A program made the position numbers and the translations under genes. Positions 7,677 to 17,762 of a DNA stretch of 30,611 nucleotides are shown piece by piece; position 1 is the stretch's first letter; each line of letters starts with the position of its first letter. Source of the stretch: Cudoniella acicularis (Eukaryota > Ascomycota > Leotiomycetes > Helotiales > Helotiaceae); assembly GCA_013054445.1 (NCBI GenBank), contig JAAMPI010000602.1:1-30611 (forward strand), in the 5' to 3' direction. The notes beneath the pieces were generated by a model. It did no database searches. It was not told where the DNA came from and saw only the letters and a list, made by a program, of their open reading frames with translations.

Positions 7677-10270
7677 ATGCCTCCGAAAAGGAAGCCAAAA
7701 CAACAACGTTCCCAAGAGGAAATAATTGCTAAAAAAAGGCTAATTGAGAAGAATGGTTTCAAAAAATGGGTTGCACCTCCTACAAAAGTCGGCTATGATA
7801 AGGTGCGTGAGCAATGGAACGAGTAAGGTTTTATAACCCCATTGAAGTAAAGAGAGATCTCATCGCACTTAGGTACAAGGAACAAGTAGAGGAACCGAAC
7901 CTAGTGCCGAGTTTTATCTCAATGTATTCATTTCTTGATAACCTCGCCTTTGAAGGTTGCGGAAATGGTAAAATAACGGAGAACCTTTCGACTCAAACTC
8001 TCATCGACTACACAGCAAGATTGATAGCGATAAGTAAAGAAGAATACGGTGTGGTGATCCCAAAATCAGACTCAACAAAATTAGGACATGAAAGTTCTTC
8101 TGGGGTTAATTGTAGAATAGCACTAATTAATATTAGATCATAAGACATGAACTTGCTGAGACTTACGACCTTTGCACAGAAGAGCGAGAGAAACTAATTG
8201 CATCCACGGAGGATGTCGAGCAATTCCTTTCTTTTCTTTGGAAAGATGACGCGCATAATTATGTGCATGAAAGGATTCGCGCACAGATTGCAGCAGGTAT
8301 ACTACTTATAGCATACACAGCTGTTCGTCCAGGAACCGTTGTGGTATCAACAGCGTACAAAAGAGAGACGGAAAAGACAAAAGATGGGAAACCAGCCCCA
8401 CTAGGCAAGGCGTTGAATGACTCTATAAAATACAAAGATCTTGAATTTTTGGTCCACGAGAATCCAGATCCAGAGGATAAAACGCCACTAGTACAACTCA
8501 AAGTTAAATTTCGATTAATGAAAGGAGATAGATTCATTGACAAGAAATAGTAAGAGCGCTGAAATGAAATGGAAGACTTGTACTAACAAATCAAGCATTA
8601 AAATGAGCTTGTGGAGAGACTTACAAGAACCTGTCTTATGTCCTGTCATACTTTTTCTTGACTTTGCTTTTAGCGACAACGCTTTCGAAGACACTATAAG
8701 TCCCGACTACTTTTACACCCCTTTTTTTGGAAAGCCAAAAACGGTCCAATTCAAAGCCAGCATTATGGAAACGCCTGTGTTTCAGAGTCCTGCTTGTCTC
8801 CTAGGAAAGAAGCCTGGTGACCCGTGGTCATATAGCGGGTGGCATAATGGAATAAAAGGTGTTTGGCGTCGTATGGGTTTTAAACCTATTCCAACTTCGT
8901 ATTCTGTGAGGCGTGGAGCATTGAACTCTATGATTGGTTTGTATAGCTAGCGAGTTTATGGAGTAATGCTGATGAGGATAGGTTTGGTCTCTAAACTAGA
9001 GATTGGTCTAATCATGGGCCATGAAGATCAGAGAACAACCCAAAAGAGCTATGTGAGCCATGACATTCGCGTCGATCTGCAAGGCATATTCAATAAAAGA
9101 AGTTCAGAGACGATGAAAAAGCTGATTCAGGATTCGCAACGGTTAGATCTTCATCGGTATCCAGACGTGCCGACTAAACTCCCAGAAGAAGACATGGAAG
9201 CCATACTATGGTCAGCAGAAATCGAAAACCTTCGAAGGGAAAGAGACCAAGCGAGAGATTCTACTCTCTGGGAAGAACGAGATAAAATTCTCCGAAGTAC
9301 AAAAAGGAGATTGATAAATAAAGCTTTGGAGGACTTACGTGATGAGCATATCCAGAAGATCAAATCCGATTACTCGAATACTTCTCGAAATCTTCAAAAC
9401 GAATCTGAACAACAAAATTCCACTTTACTTTACCCTTTGCGAGCAAAAGTCGTAGATCTCTTCTACAACTCTCCTGATTTGCCACCTGAAAAGCGGTCTC
9501 TGGACTTGGTTTGCAATCTACGAAGTATGTGTGGTCTTAAGTTGCCAGTGAAGCATAGAATTTTTATCCCAGGACAGACGAAGCGAGGACAGGCGATAGA
9601 GGGAAATTTGGTAAGTTTTTCCTGAATGGTTTATTCATTCGCTTACAAGCCAAGGCATGCCCGGTGTGCCCTAATAGGTACGAACGAAGGTATGCCCTCA
9701 ATAAACATATACGGCGGGATCATCCGGACGAGCAAGTAAAGCCATTTGTAAGTTTTTCTCAAATATTTTATTCATTACTACATTAACTTATAAATCAAGG
9801 GATGCTCAATGTGCCTTAAGACCTATTTCGATCGTTCAAGCTTGTATAGACATAAACAAGAGGAACATCCATCTTCAGAAGAGCAAAAGGCAAGCGCTTT
9901 AGAGAGAAAGGCACAACACCACTTTGGAAGTTTTCACCAATTCGACGTCGTACCGGAACCTTCTCCGGATTTACATTTAAAACCAGCATGTTGCATTTAC
10001 AATGACTGTCCTAGGCATGTCGAACCCTTTGATTCGCAGAAGGATCTTCTATGCCACTTTTCTGAGGAACATAGAACGAAATTACAGAGAAAAAATCTTT
10101 GCGTTGGTGGTCAATGTCGGTATCATCGAACTCCATTGGAATTGGAGACGATTTTAATTTGGCACCAAGATCTCGAAAGAATGACAATCTCTTATCCGAC
10201 CTACGGGCAACTGCGTTGGTATACTATGAATGAATATGCTCCCCCAGAGGTGATAGAAGTCTTGGAGTGA
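7677..10270 (+). CDS. DUF3435/Crypton-type tyrosine recombinase with C2H2 fingers
   Basis: I reconstruct seven exons: 7677-7822, 7873-8104, 8137-8549, 8596-8936, 8982-9610, 9655-9747 and 9800-10270. They total 2325 nt, giving 774 aa. All joins are in frame; intron 3 has a perfect CTAAC branch. The N-terminus is basic (MPPKRKPKQQ). The recombinase core follows the DUF3435 pattern: HERIRAQ...YTAVRPG (Arg190), CPVILFLDFAFSDNAF, YSVRRGALN (Tyr366, Arg369/370), LIMGHED (His391) and KSYVSH (Tyr401). These are candidate catalytic residues of a tyrosine recombinase. A charged helical region follows. Then come finger 1 (Cys589, Cys592, His605, His610) and finger 2 (Cys620, Cys623, His636, His641), with a degenerate third (Cys683, Cys688, His704, His709). 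The family includes Starship captain recombinases and Crypton-related enzymes that integrate DNA. No premature stop is present. The 32-nt second intron is unusually short and could instead be a frameshift. The gene is probably intact; mobility is inferred. Confidence 0.8.
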
Positions 10271-10560
10271 GCGTCGAGTCACCAATCTGCTTGACAGATC
10301 AAAGTAACAAATTGGATTTAGTTGGGACTTGGGGGATGAGGAGACACGAATCGAATCTCAGATATAAAATTCGCACGATTTACAAGATACTATAATTTCA
10401 AAGGGCATTCATTCGCTAGCCTACATGTGAGCTTTTTAAGGTCGCGGCGTACGTCGACCGCTCGCAGAGACTCGCTATTATCACAACTCCGAGTCAAGTG
10501 GTTATCCAACCCTCGAAAAGAAGTTTGCCAACAAACATCTGCAAATATGCTTGCCGAAAT

Positions 10561-11178
10561 TCAGAGTCCCCCACACCATTCATCTTCTTCCGTGATTTTC
10601 TTCTCCCGTTCTCGGACATACCAATATCTGTGCTCGAGGAAGTCTGGATGCGCTGGGTCAAGATACCCTAATGGCAAGCCGTAGGAATCTCTAGGTGGCT
10701 CGGGTCCATCTCCGATCCAGAAATTGGCGAAGCCCTCAACGCGAGTCGTCAGACCGTTGTTCAAATCCCTTAATTGGCGGCCAAGAACGATCGTGATGCG
10801 CAATTGAATCCGAATTCCACGCTCCAATAATGCTATCAACGTACCAGGCTGCCTATCGTTGGACATCCACCCTGTTGTATATCCGTGGTACGATTGACTC
10901 GCCGCGTCAAGACCCCACAGTCCAAATCGTACGGATTTGTTTCCCCCAGCGTCCTCAACCTGACAGAGTCGGAGTGTGTATAATTTGCCACGTTGGAAGC
11001 AAGAAGAACTCTTAGCACCTACTGCCTCCACCTCGAAATCTATAGAGTATTAGAATCGTACTCTTCTACCTGTTATTGTCAACTTACAGTACACCTTCAC
11101 CTCTACCATATCGTTGCTCCAATCGCGCAAGGCATTCTCGACTTTCTTCTCCGCCTCTGTTAAACGGAAAGCGGACAT
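10561..11178 (-). CDS. Hypothetical protein, 189 aa, two exons
   Basis: Exon 1 is 11178-11088 (ATG at 11176-11178) and exon 2 is 11039-10561. They are separated by a 48-nt intron with GTAAGT donor, TCTAATAC branch-like motif and TATAG acceptor. The join is in frame (570 nt). The product is probably soluble and globular: an N-terminal helix (EAEKKVENALRDW), then a Gly/Leu/Val-rich middle suggesting beta structure (KLYTLRLCQVEDAGG, SVRFGLWGLD, GIRIQLRITIVLG), ending in a charged tail. There is no signal peptide or membrane segment. It ends about 290 nt from the 3' end of the recombinase gene (convergent) and lies in the same orientation as the F-box/ankyrin gene. I do not recognise the family. 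Confidence 0.65.
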
Positions 11179-11464
11179 AGTCGAATTTTCACAAGCGTTG
11201 TTGCCGATCTCGTGGGGAAGTTGGAACAAATGGATTCTGGATTTGAAAATTGGTACAAACTGGAGGATGAGGTTAAAGGAAGGGGCGAAGGAGGTCTCTG
11301 ACCCCAAAGGTGATGTTGTTTAAATTGAATTGAGAAATGCCATTTTGCTTCATTAACCAGCGTCGCCTGCTCAGAGAGTTGGGCAACATGCACCGAATGC
11401 GAGGTAGTTGATTGAAATAGTCGTTGACCATCTGGTCTGCCTTCGACAAGCAGGTCTCTGAGGC

Positions 11465-12529
11465 CTACCCCGCCCCTTCCTCTCTCCGCTGTCTCACTCT
11501 CGATCCACCATCTATGTAATCATCCCACCAATCCCACCAATCTCGATCAGGCATAGCTATATCTGCTCCCCATTGCTCAAGGATATCCATAATAATCTTA
11601 GAATCAGCCAGATCCCAAGCGATAGAGCCCATCTTAGTTTTCGTATTTGGGTTTGCACCGTGGTGAAGCAGTGTCTCCACTATATCCGCGTGTCCCCCCC
11701 CAGCCGCTTCATGTAGTGCTGTATAGCCAGAATCATCATCTTGAGCAGAGATATCGGTTGTCTGCCAGCGTAATATTTCGTGGACTAGCTCTCGGCGGCC
11801 GTTCCCAGCAGCTATACGTAGTAGTCGCGGAGATAATTTAGCGCCATTTTCGATTAACGTTTGTAAAACGTCCACTGACCCTCCTTTAACTGCGGACTCG
11901 GTGAACGAACAGTCGAGTAAGCAAGGCTGGGAAACGTCGACATATTGACATAGAAGCTTTACTACTGATGCGTGGCCGCCCTCAGCTGCGAAGCACAGCG
12001 ACTCATGTAGGGTCCGCAGGTCTGTATCCCGTGGTATGTTTTGCGAGTCCCCTGCCTCTACGATTGTGGCATTCTTAGCAGCGTTTTGCTTCCATACGTC
12101 GAAGGCTTCGCAAAGCATGTATTGGACTACCTCCACACGCCCACTTCCTGCTGCATTTACCAGGGGTGCGACGCCATAACCGTTTCTGGTACCTGGATGT
12201 AGGCCAGATTGGACGACCAGTTCAACCTCATCTTTGTCTCCACTAAGGCATAGTATGTGTAGAAGTGTATTTTCCGAGTAGTCTAAGACGTGGATATCCG
12301 CTCCCTTCTGTTTTAACGCATAGAATGTTTTTCCGCGATTTGGTATATTCCACGCCGCCCAGTGCAGTATAGGCAGGTCGTACGGCATCACATAAGTGAG
12401 GGCGAGGTCGTATAGTTTATCTTGTAGGTCGTTAAAATAACGGCGCGAAATTCGTAGGAAGGCGGCAAGATTGGTAGGATCGAGATAGGATGCAATCTGC
12501 AAAATGATTTCGGTCGGAAGGAGGTCCAT
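11465..12529 (-). CDS. F-box / ankyrin-repeat protein, 354 aa
   Basis: A single-exon frame runs from the ATG at 12527-12529 to the TAG at 11465-11467. Residues 2-40 form an F-box (LLPTEIILQIASYLDPTNLA, then RRYFNDL). They are followed by about six to seven ankyrin repeats between residues 54 and 300. The clearest are NTLLHILCLSGDKDEVELVV (about 87), the SLCFAAEGGHASVVKLLCQY repeat (about 177), and a canonical GYTALHEAAGGGHADIVETL (about 268). A Trp/Asp-rich tail and a basic end follow. F-box proteins act as substrate receptors of SCF ubiquitin ligases; here ankyrin repeats would bind the target, which is unknown. Proteins of this architecture are expanded in Pezizomycotina and often lie in accessory regions. 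No disruption is seen. The upstream DNA contains a diverged duplication (12555-12985) that may include its promoter. Confidence 0.85.
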   Translation of the reverse strand: MDLLPTEIILQIASYLDPTNLAAFLRISRRYFNDLQDKLYDLALTYVMPYDLPILHWAAWNIPNRGKTFYALKQKGADIHVLDYSENTLLHILCLSGDKDEVELVVQSGLHPGTRNGYGVAPLVNAAGSGRVEVVQYMLCEAFDVWKQNAAKNATIVEAGDSQNIPRDTDLRTLHESLCFAAEGGHASVVKLLCQYVDVSQPCLLDCSFTESAVKGGSVDVLQTLIENGAKLSPRLLRIAAGNGRRELVHEILRWQTTDISAQDDDSGYTALHEAAGGGHADIVETLLHHGANPNTKTKMGSIAWDLADSKIIMDILEQWGADIAMPDRDWWDWWDDYIDGGSRVRQRREEGAG

Positions 12530-12554
12530 CTCGTTAGAAGGTACGTAGCAAATT

Positions 12555-12985
12555 CAGAGATTAGCTGCGGAAGATTATCGTTAGTAAATGAACGAATAAG
12601 GTGGGAAGGGAATTGACAAAAATAGGAGCGGACTAGAGAAGCAGGCTAGAACCCAGCGATAGCGATTTGTGAACTAAAGGCCGTCGAAGGGGGCCTTTTT
12701 AGACCTGTGCGATAGAGAGGAGAAGAATATGAAGAGAGCAGTAGTATTCGTGGGAAGAAGTAGATAATCAATCTCGAGGGCGAGTTGCGAAGTCAACGAA
12801 TAAGCTAGTCCACCTGAAATCTGCCTACACTACGATACAGATTACAAAGTTGCAAAGCTCGTACGTGGTGGTTGGCGACTTGGATTTGCTACGGAAGATC
12901 GGAAATAGACGTCTGTAAGAAAGGCGGAGGGAACTGACGAAAATGCGAACAAACCTAGCGATAGCGAATTTGCGAGGCATGGTGC
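12555..12985. repeat. Diverged duplication upstream of F-box gene
   Basis: Segments at about 12560-12675 and 12885-12980 share an ordered series of words: GCTnCGGAAGAT, GGGAAnTGACnAAAAT and CTAGCGATAGCGA-like followed by TTTGnGA. The first copy lies directly 5' of the F-box/ankyrin start codon. The similarity is patchy and is consistent with an old tandem duplication of promoter-proximal DNA. A short GGCCCT/TGGCCC repeat is also present at 13032-13053. Confidence 0.45.
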
Positions 12986-13091
12986 CGAGGCGTTTTGGAC
13001 GTGTGGGCAGAAGCGCAGTATTTATGCCGCAAGTGGCCCTGGCCCTGGCCCTGGACCAGGCAGTCACGACGCGGCTGCGCCAAGGACGGCG

Positions 13092-13592
13092 TAGTCACGA
13101 ATACGGATATCACGTGCAGGCCCAGGCCTGAGGCTCGGCTACAACCAATGGGAGCAGCATAGAGAACCAGAGTCCTAAGTCACGAGGTCACGTGACGAGC
13201 TATGTGACATAAGTGGATAGAAAGGATAGACGCGTCTATCCAGACCTAGGGGGATAGCCCGGCTAGCCAGACTATCCAAGGCAGGAAGACCCTATATAAG
13301 CAAGGAGGATTTCCCTTTAGATAGTGTTACAGCTCTGCAAAGGCACGAGGGCCCTGACGTCACGTAGGGACGTATTTGCAAGAAGGTGCTGTATTAACGA
13401 AGAAAACTAAGCTAAGGAGAGAAGAAGGAGAGGTGGCCCTGAAGGGGCCTTATATACAGGAGGTGAGTACTGGCAAGCGAGGTCACGTGATAAGGGGTTA
13501 GGGGGACGTGTCGCAGCCTCCTGTCGCATATAGCGCCACACTGTCTGAGTCTCACTAGTCACAGGACTGTGCGTTGCACTAGGTCTGTGACA
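13092..13592 (+). mobile_element. Solo LTR-like sequence related to element B LTR
   Basis: From about 13092 to 13325 this sequence is clearly similar to 25054-25300, the start of element B. Shared words include GGCCTGAGGCTCGGCTACAA, AGAGAACCAG, TCCTAAGTCACG and a TATATAAGC box (13293 here, 25264 there). The left edge resembles TGTCACGAAT with an extra A. A matching right edge, TGTGACA at 13586-13592, gives the inverted TGTCAC ends expected of an LTR, but similarity to B fades after about 13325, so the right boundary is tentative. No internal retrotransposon genes follow. It shows little RIP-type mutation. It contains an 18-bp perfect palindrome, GGATAGACGCGTCTATCC (13224-13241). Confidence 0.6.
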
Positions 13593-13599
13593 CGTACCC

Positions 13600-14050
13600 C
13601 GTTACGAGACACTAAACATAATTTCATATCTTAACATTTACCTCTTTAATTTTCAGCTTTATAGTCTATACTAGATGATTCTTCCGCCGTTCTTCTACAA
13701 GATACTTACTATAGCGAGTGAAATTTAAAGGTCTTACCTGTTTTTTTAGTCTGTCTGCTCATCGCATGATCTGATGCCAGAGATCTACCCCCCTGCTATA
13801 TCGTCGACATCGCAAGTTCTTCGAATTTCGGGGGCCTGATAATAAGCGCAATGCTAGATAGAATTTGCATCAGGCATCCTAATGCAATCAGCTTAGTGTG
13901 GGTGGAATGAGCGAGTCCGGCCGAGCGTGAAAGGATAAGGTCTTGTGCGGGTCATAGAGTTCTCTTTATAGCGGCAGCCGAGCTAGAATATATTGGGTTA
14001 GCTGATTTTATAGCCAAGCAAGCTCTTTGTTTTGCACGTGCCCTCAGGAT
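13600..14050 (-). repeat. Left arm of diverged inverted repeat around NLR
   Basis: Its reverse complement aligns along its length with 17245-17700. Shared blocks include GAGCTTGCTTGGC, CCGCTATA, ATTGCGCTT followed by TATCAGGC, CCGAAATT, GCGATGTC, TATAGCAGGGGG and GAAGAATCAT. By eye the 13757-13864 core is roughly three-quarters identical to 17438-17547. Many differences are C/T and G/A. The arm begins just after the LTR-like right edge. Read on the minus strand, a short peptide frame IRPPKFEELAMS is shared with the right arm, so the arms may descend from coding sequence. Confidence 0.75.
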
Positions 14051-14308
14051 CCAGTCTGCAGTACTTAAGTCTTCTAATGAAATGAGCGACGTGAAGCGTC
14101 ACTCTGCGTCGTGTCTGCCTTCGCTATGTAAGCGCCACGATGCAGCCTCGTGGGCAGCGCCTGCGACCACCACTATATAATCTCCTCACGATCAGTCCTT
14201 CGACATCTGATTCCATTCTATCGACCTTTGAATAGCAGGCCTTACGCCGATATGCCGAATGAGTCGCATAAGTCGCGCTTGACCTGAGATTGCTCGTAAA
14301 CCTTCACC

Positions 14309-17102
14309 ATGGCTCTTATACGCCTCTTGCAGCAGAAACACGATGGCGAGATTGTCTTTCGCGAACCTACTAGCGGCGATGTCCCTGCCTACGCAATACT
14401 TTCTCATACCTAGGGAGAAGAGGAGGTTATCTTTCAGGATATGGAAGTAAACGCGGATATAAGCAAGACTGTGAACAAGGCTAGGTGGGAGAAGATACAG
14501 TTCTACGCGAAGCAGGCCGCCGCTGATGGACTGCAATATTTCTGGGTAGACACCTACTGTATCGACAAAAAGAACGTGGTTGAGCTTAGCGCGGCGATCA
14601 ATTCCATGTTTCGGTGGTATCAGAACGCAGCGCGCTGCTATGTCTACCTTTCGGATGTCTCTAAATCCAACACCCAAGCAGATGACGAGAGGATATAGGA
14701 AGAGGCCTTAAGGAAGAGTCGATGGTTCACTCGAGGCTGGACGCTTCAAGAGCTCATCGCGCCTAGGCTGGTTAACTTCTTTAGCTTGGAGGGTGAGCGG
14801 CTTGGGAGCAAGTTGTCACTTGAGTCTATAATACATAAGATCACGGGCATCGCGAAAAATGCTCTCCGAGGCGATGTATTACCGAATTTCAGTATTAAAG
14901 AGCGGATGTCCTGGGCAGAGCGCCGTAATACTACGATTGAAGAGGATAAAGCGTATTGCTTAATCGGGGTCTTCGATGTCTCTATAGTGCTAAACTACGG
15001 GAAGAGAAAGGACCAGGCATTCAGGCGGCTAAAGGAAGAGATCCACAAGTTATATAAGGGTAAGCTGCTTGTTTAGATATTACTACCTAAAGCAATAAAA
15101 CTAACCGGTACAGGTGTCGATTTCGAACAGTTTGCCGTAGGGCTTAACCTCGTGTCATTTCCTAAAGCTACACAGTTTGTTGCTAGAGAGAATGAGCTGT
15201 CGAAGATGCACGAGCTGCTTTATAGCCACAGTAATCGAACCTGTGTTGTCCTATATGGCCTCGGTGGAATAGGAAAGACTCAGCTGGCGATCGAATATAT
15301 TAGACGACATAAGGAGAAATACACGGCGATATTCTGGTTGAATACGAACGATCAGGATTCTCTCAAACTTAGCTTTCGAGACGTTGCTCAGCAGGTATTA
15401 AAGTATCATCCTTCGACTAGTCTACTTGCAGGCGTAGACTTAGACGACCTCGATCAAATAGTATACACGGTCAAGACCTGGCTTGATCTATAAGAGAATA
15501 CACACTAGCTAATGATCTATGACAATTACGATAACCCTAAAATATCTGGCAACTTCGACCGCTCGGCAGTTGATATACGCCAATTCCTCCCCCGATCTGA
15601 CTAGGGCTCAATCATTATTACGACGCGATATTCGCGAGTCAGCCAAGGTCGTCGCGTCTATGTTCAGAAGTTGTTAGATGTTAAAGAGGGCCTCGAGATC
15701 CTATCGAACACGTCAGGACGGAAGGATATTGCAGAAGGTATGTCATTTGTAATATAACTTTTCAGATGATACTTACAAGACAGATCCTGGCGCCGTAGAG
15801 CTTGTTAAGGAACTAGATGGTCTGCCTCTTGCTCTGTCCACGGCAGGTGCACACCTAGAGCACGTGTCAATAACCTTGTCGGATTATCTTCGGCTCTACA
15901 AGACGTTGTGGTTGAAGCTCCAGACCACGAGCCCACAACTAGAGTCCTATGAAGATCGCTCACTGTACACGACATGGCAGATCACCTTCGATCGGATTCA
16001 ACAACAAAACCCGGCGTCGGCAAGCTTGCTCAAGCTATGGGCATATTTTGATCGACAAGATATATGGTTCGAACTCCTTCGACATGCAAACTCCCTAGGC
16101 GATGGATGGATACAGGAGCTCACGAAAGACGAACTAAACTTTAATAAGGCCGTTGCTCTGTTGTGTAGCTTCGGGCTAGTTGATCCAGATAGGGCTCTTC
16201 AACAGCAGTTCGGGTCTGGAGGGTATAGCGTGCACAGCTGTGTGCATTCATGGACGGTGTTTGTGTTGAATAAGGAGTGGGATGAGTTCTTCGCACAGCT
16301 CGCATTAACTTGTGTTGCTTTAGAGATCCCTAAGAGAGATGAAAGAAACTCGTGGGTATTACAACAGCGCTTGCTTCAGCATGCTATTAGGCACGAGCAG
16401 TTTATACTAGAAGGCAAAGTGGACCCTAAGGGAATAGAATGGGCTTTGGACAGTTTAGGTCATCTCTGGTTCGACCAGGGTAAGCTTGCGGAGGCGCAGG
16501 CGATGTACACTCGGGCGCTGCAAGGCTACGAGGAGGCACTTGGACCGAAGCACACATCGACACTCTCAGCGGTTGGCAACCTAGGCAACCTTTACAAAGA
16601 CCAAGGCAAGCTGGCGGAGGCGCAGGCGATGTACACTCGGGCGCTACAAGGCTACGAGGAGGCACTTGGACCGAAGCACACATCGACACTAGATACGGTC
16701 AACAACCTAGGCAACCTCTACAAAGACCAAGGCAAGCTGGCGGAAGCGGAGGCGATATACACTCGGGCGCTGCAAGGCTACGAGGACGCTCTTGGCCCTC
16801 AACTTGTGCCGTCGTATTTACCAGCGTTGAATACCATGTTCGCGTTTGGCGATCTCCTCTCACAGACAGGTCGAAAAGATATGGCGAAGGGGATGTATGC
16901 TCGGGCATTATCTGGATATACGATTGTTCAAGGGCCTTCCTCGAAATGGTGTGAACAACTTAAAGATCGGCTTCAAGCATTGTAAGTTGCGTCTGCTGAG
17001 TCAGAAATAGATCAAGATGAGTTTACAGAGCCTAGAGCAGCAAAGGCGAGGTCTTTTAAGCGGAAACTCCGCAAGCTGGGAAGGCGGCTAAATATTGGAT
17101 AA
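14309..17102 (+). pseudogene. HET / NB-ARC / TPR NLR pseudogene
   Basis: Reading continues in one frame from the ATG at 14309 to 15737. A 46-nt intron (15738-15783, GTATGT...ACAG) follows, and the frame continues to the true-looking stop near 17100: 916 codons in all. The HET domain (14309-about 15070) shows FREPTSGDVPAYAILSHT, FWVDTYCID, RWYQNAARCYVYLSDVS, WFTRGWTLQELIAP and EEDKAYCLIG. The NB-ARC domain has a P-loop GLGGIGKTQ (15257) and GSIIITTR; the C-terminal part carries 42-residue TPRs. Seven in-frame stops lie at 14411, 14696, 15074, 15491, 15506, 15602 and 16983. Each can come from Trp or Gln by one C:G to T:A change in a CpA context, as RIP causes. The 14411 stop replaces the Trp of the T-W-G motif in the HET domain. 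A TATA-like TATATAAT lies at 14173. Such NLRs trigger heterokaryon-incompatibility cell death. This copy cannot make a full-length protein. Confidence 0.85.
16452..16829 (+). repeat. Three 126-bp TPR-coding tandem units
   Basis: Units start at 16452, 16578 and 16704; each encodes 42 residues containing KDQGKLAEAQAMYTRALQGY-like sequence. Units 1 and 2 differ by one base over about 77 nt (G16520 versus A16646), and that difference is a TpG to TpA change. The third unit diverges after its first two-thirds. High identity between units is typical of fungal NLR ligand-sensing repeats that undergo concerted evolution. Confidence 0.9.
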
Positions 17103-17244
17103 GCTATAAGGGCAGAGATTTCTATATGACTTTACTATTAATTTGCGCCTATTGATTTAACTAGAGAATAGACCAAATGTCTCGTCTGACTTGTTTAGAA
17201 TCGAGCACAACCCCACTGTCGTGAGCTTATAGTTAGAGTATTTT

Positions 17245-17700
17245 GTAATTATGCCGAGGCAAGTGCACACACCGAGCTTGCTTGGCATGAATGAATTGTA
17301 CTAGTTCAAATACAGTATAGCGCAGACGCCGCTATAGGAGTGCGCATTTGACGCGCATAAGACGCTACCCTTCTCTACTCGGCGAAACTTTCTTATACTA
17401 GCCACATAAAGGGTATTGTTTTTAAATACCTAGTGCGGTTCTCATCTAATATTGCGCTTCAGTATCAGGCCTCCGAAATTTAAATAGCTGGCGATGTCTA
17501 TAGTATAGCAGGGGGTTAAATCTCGGGCATCAAATCCTATAATAAGCAAAACGACAACGGCGACGACTAAGACATTCAGGTTTCATTCACTATAGGAGGA
17601 TCCTGTAGACAACGTGCCGAAGAATCATAGAGTATTATAAATAGAACAACAAATTAATAGAACGGAGTATAAGATTTAATCGTATAAAATTCGTCTCGGG
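17245..17700 (+). repeat. Right arm of diverged inverted repeat around NLR
   Basis: This is the inverted counterpart of 13600-14050; the strongest similarity is at 17438-17547 and around 17330 and 17275. It lies between the NLR stop and the dynamin-like remnant. The + strand frame near 17464 (IRPPKF, then a stop) corresponds to the peptide frame of the left arm on the minus strand. Together the arms enclose about 3.2 kb that contains only the NLR pseudogene and its immediate flanks. Confidence 0.75.
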
Positions 17701-17762
17701 ACACCGTGCGTCTCTCCTCCCAGGGAAGCACGTTAGTAACTATACTGATTTCATCTAGTTGT

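Noticed and set aside
14192..14677. Minus-strand 161-codon frame
   Set aside because: It is antisense to the HET domain of the NLR pseudogene, which has clear family motifs on the plus strand.
16426..16908. Minus-strand frames with repeated Pro/Ser/Cys peptides
   Set aside because: They are antisense reading of the near-identical TPR units.
13600..17700. Inverted repeats read as LTRs of a retrotransposon
   Set aside because: The arms are in opposite orientation, whereas LTRs are direct repeats; no gag or pol lies between them.
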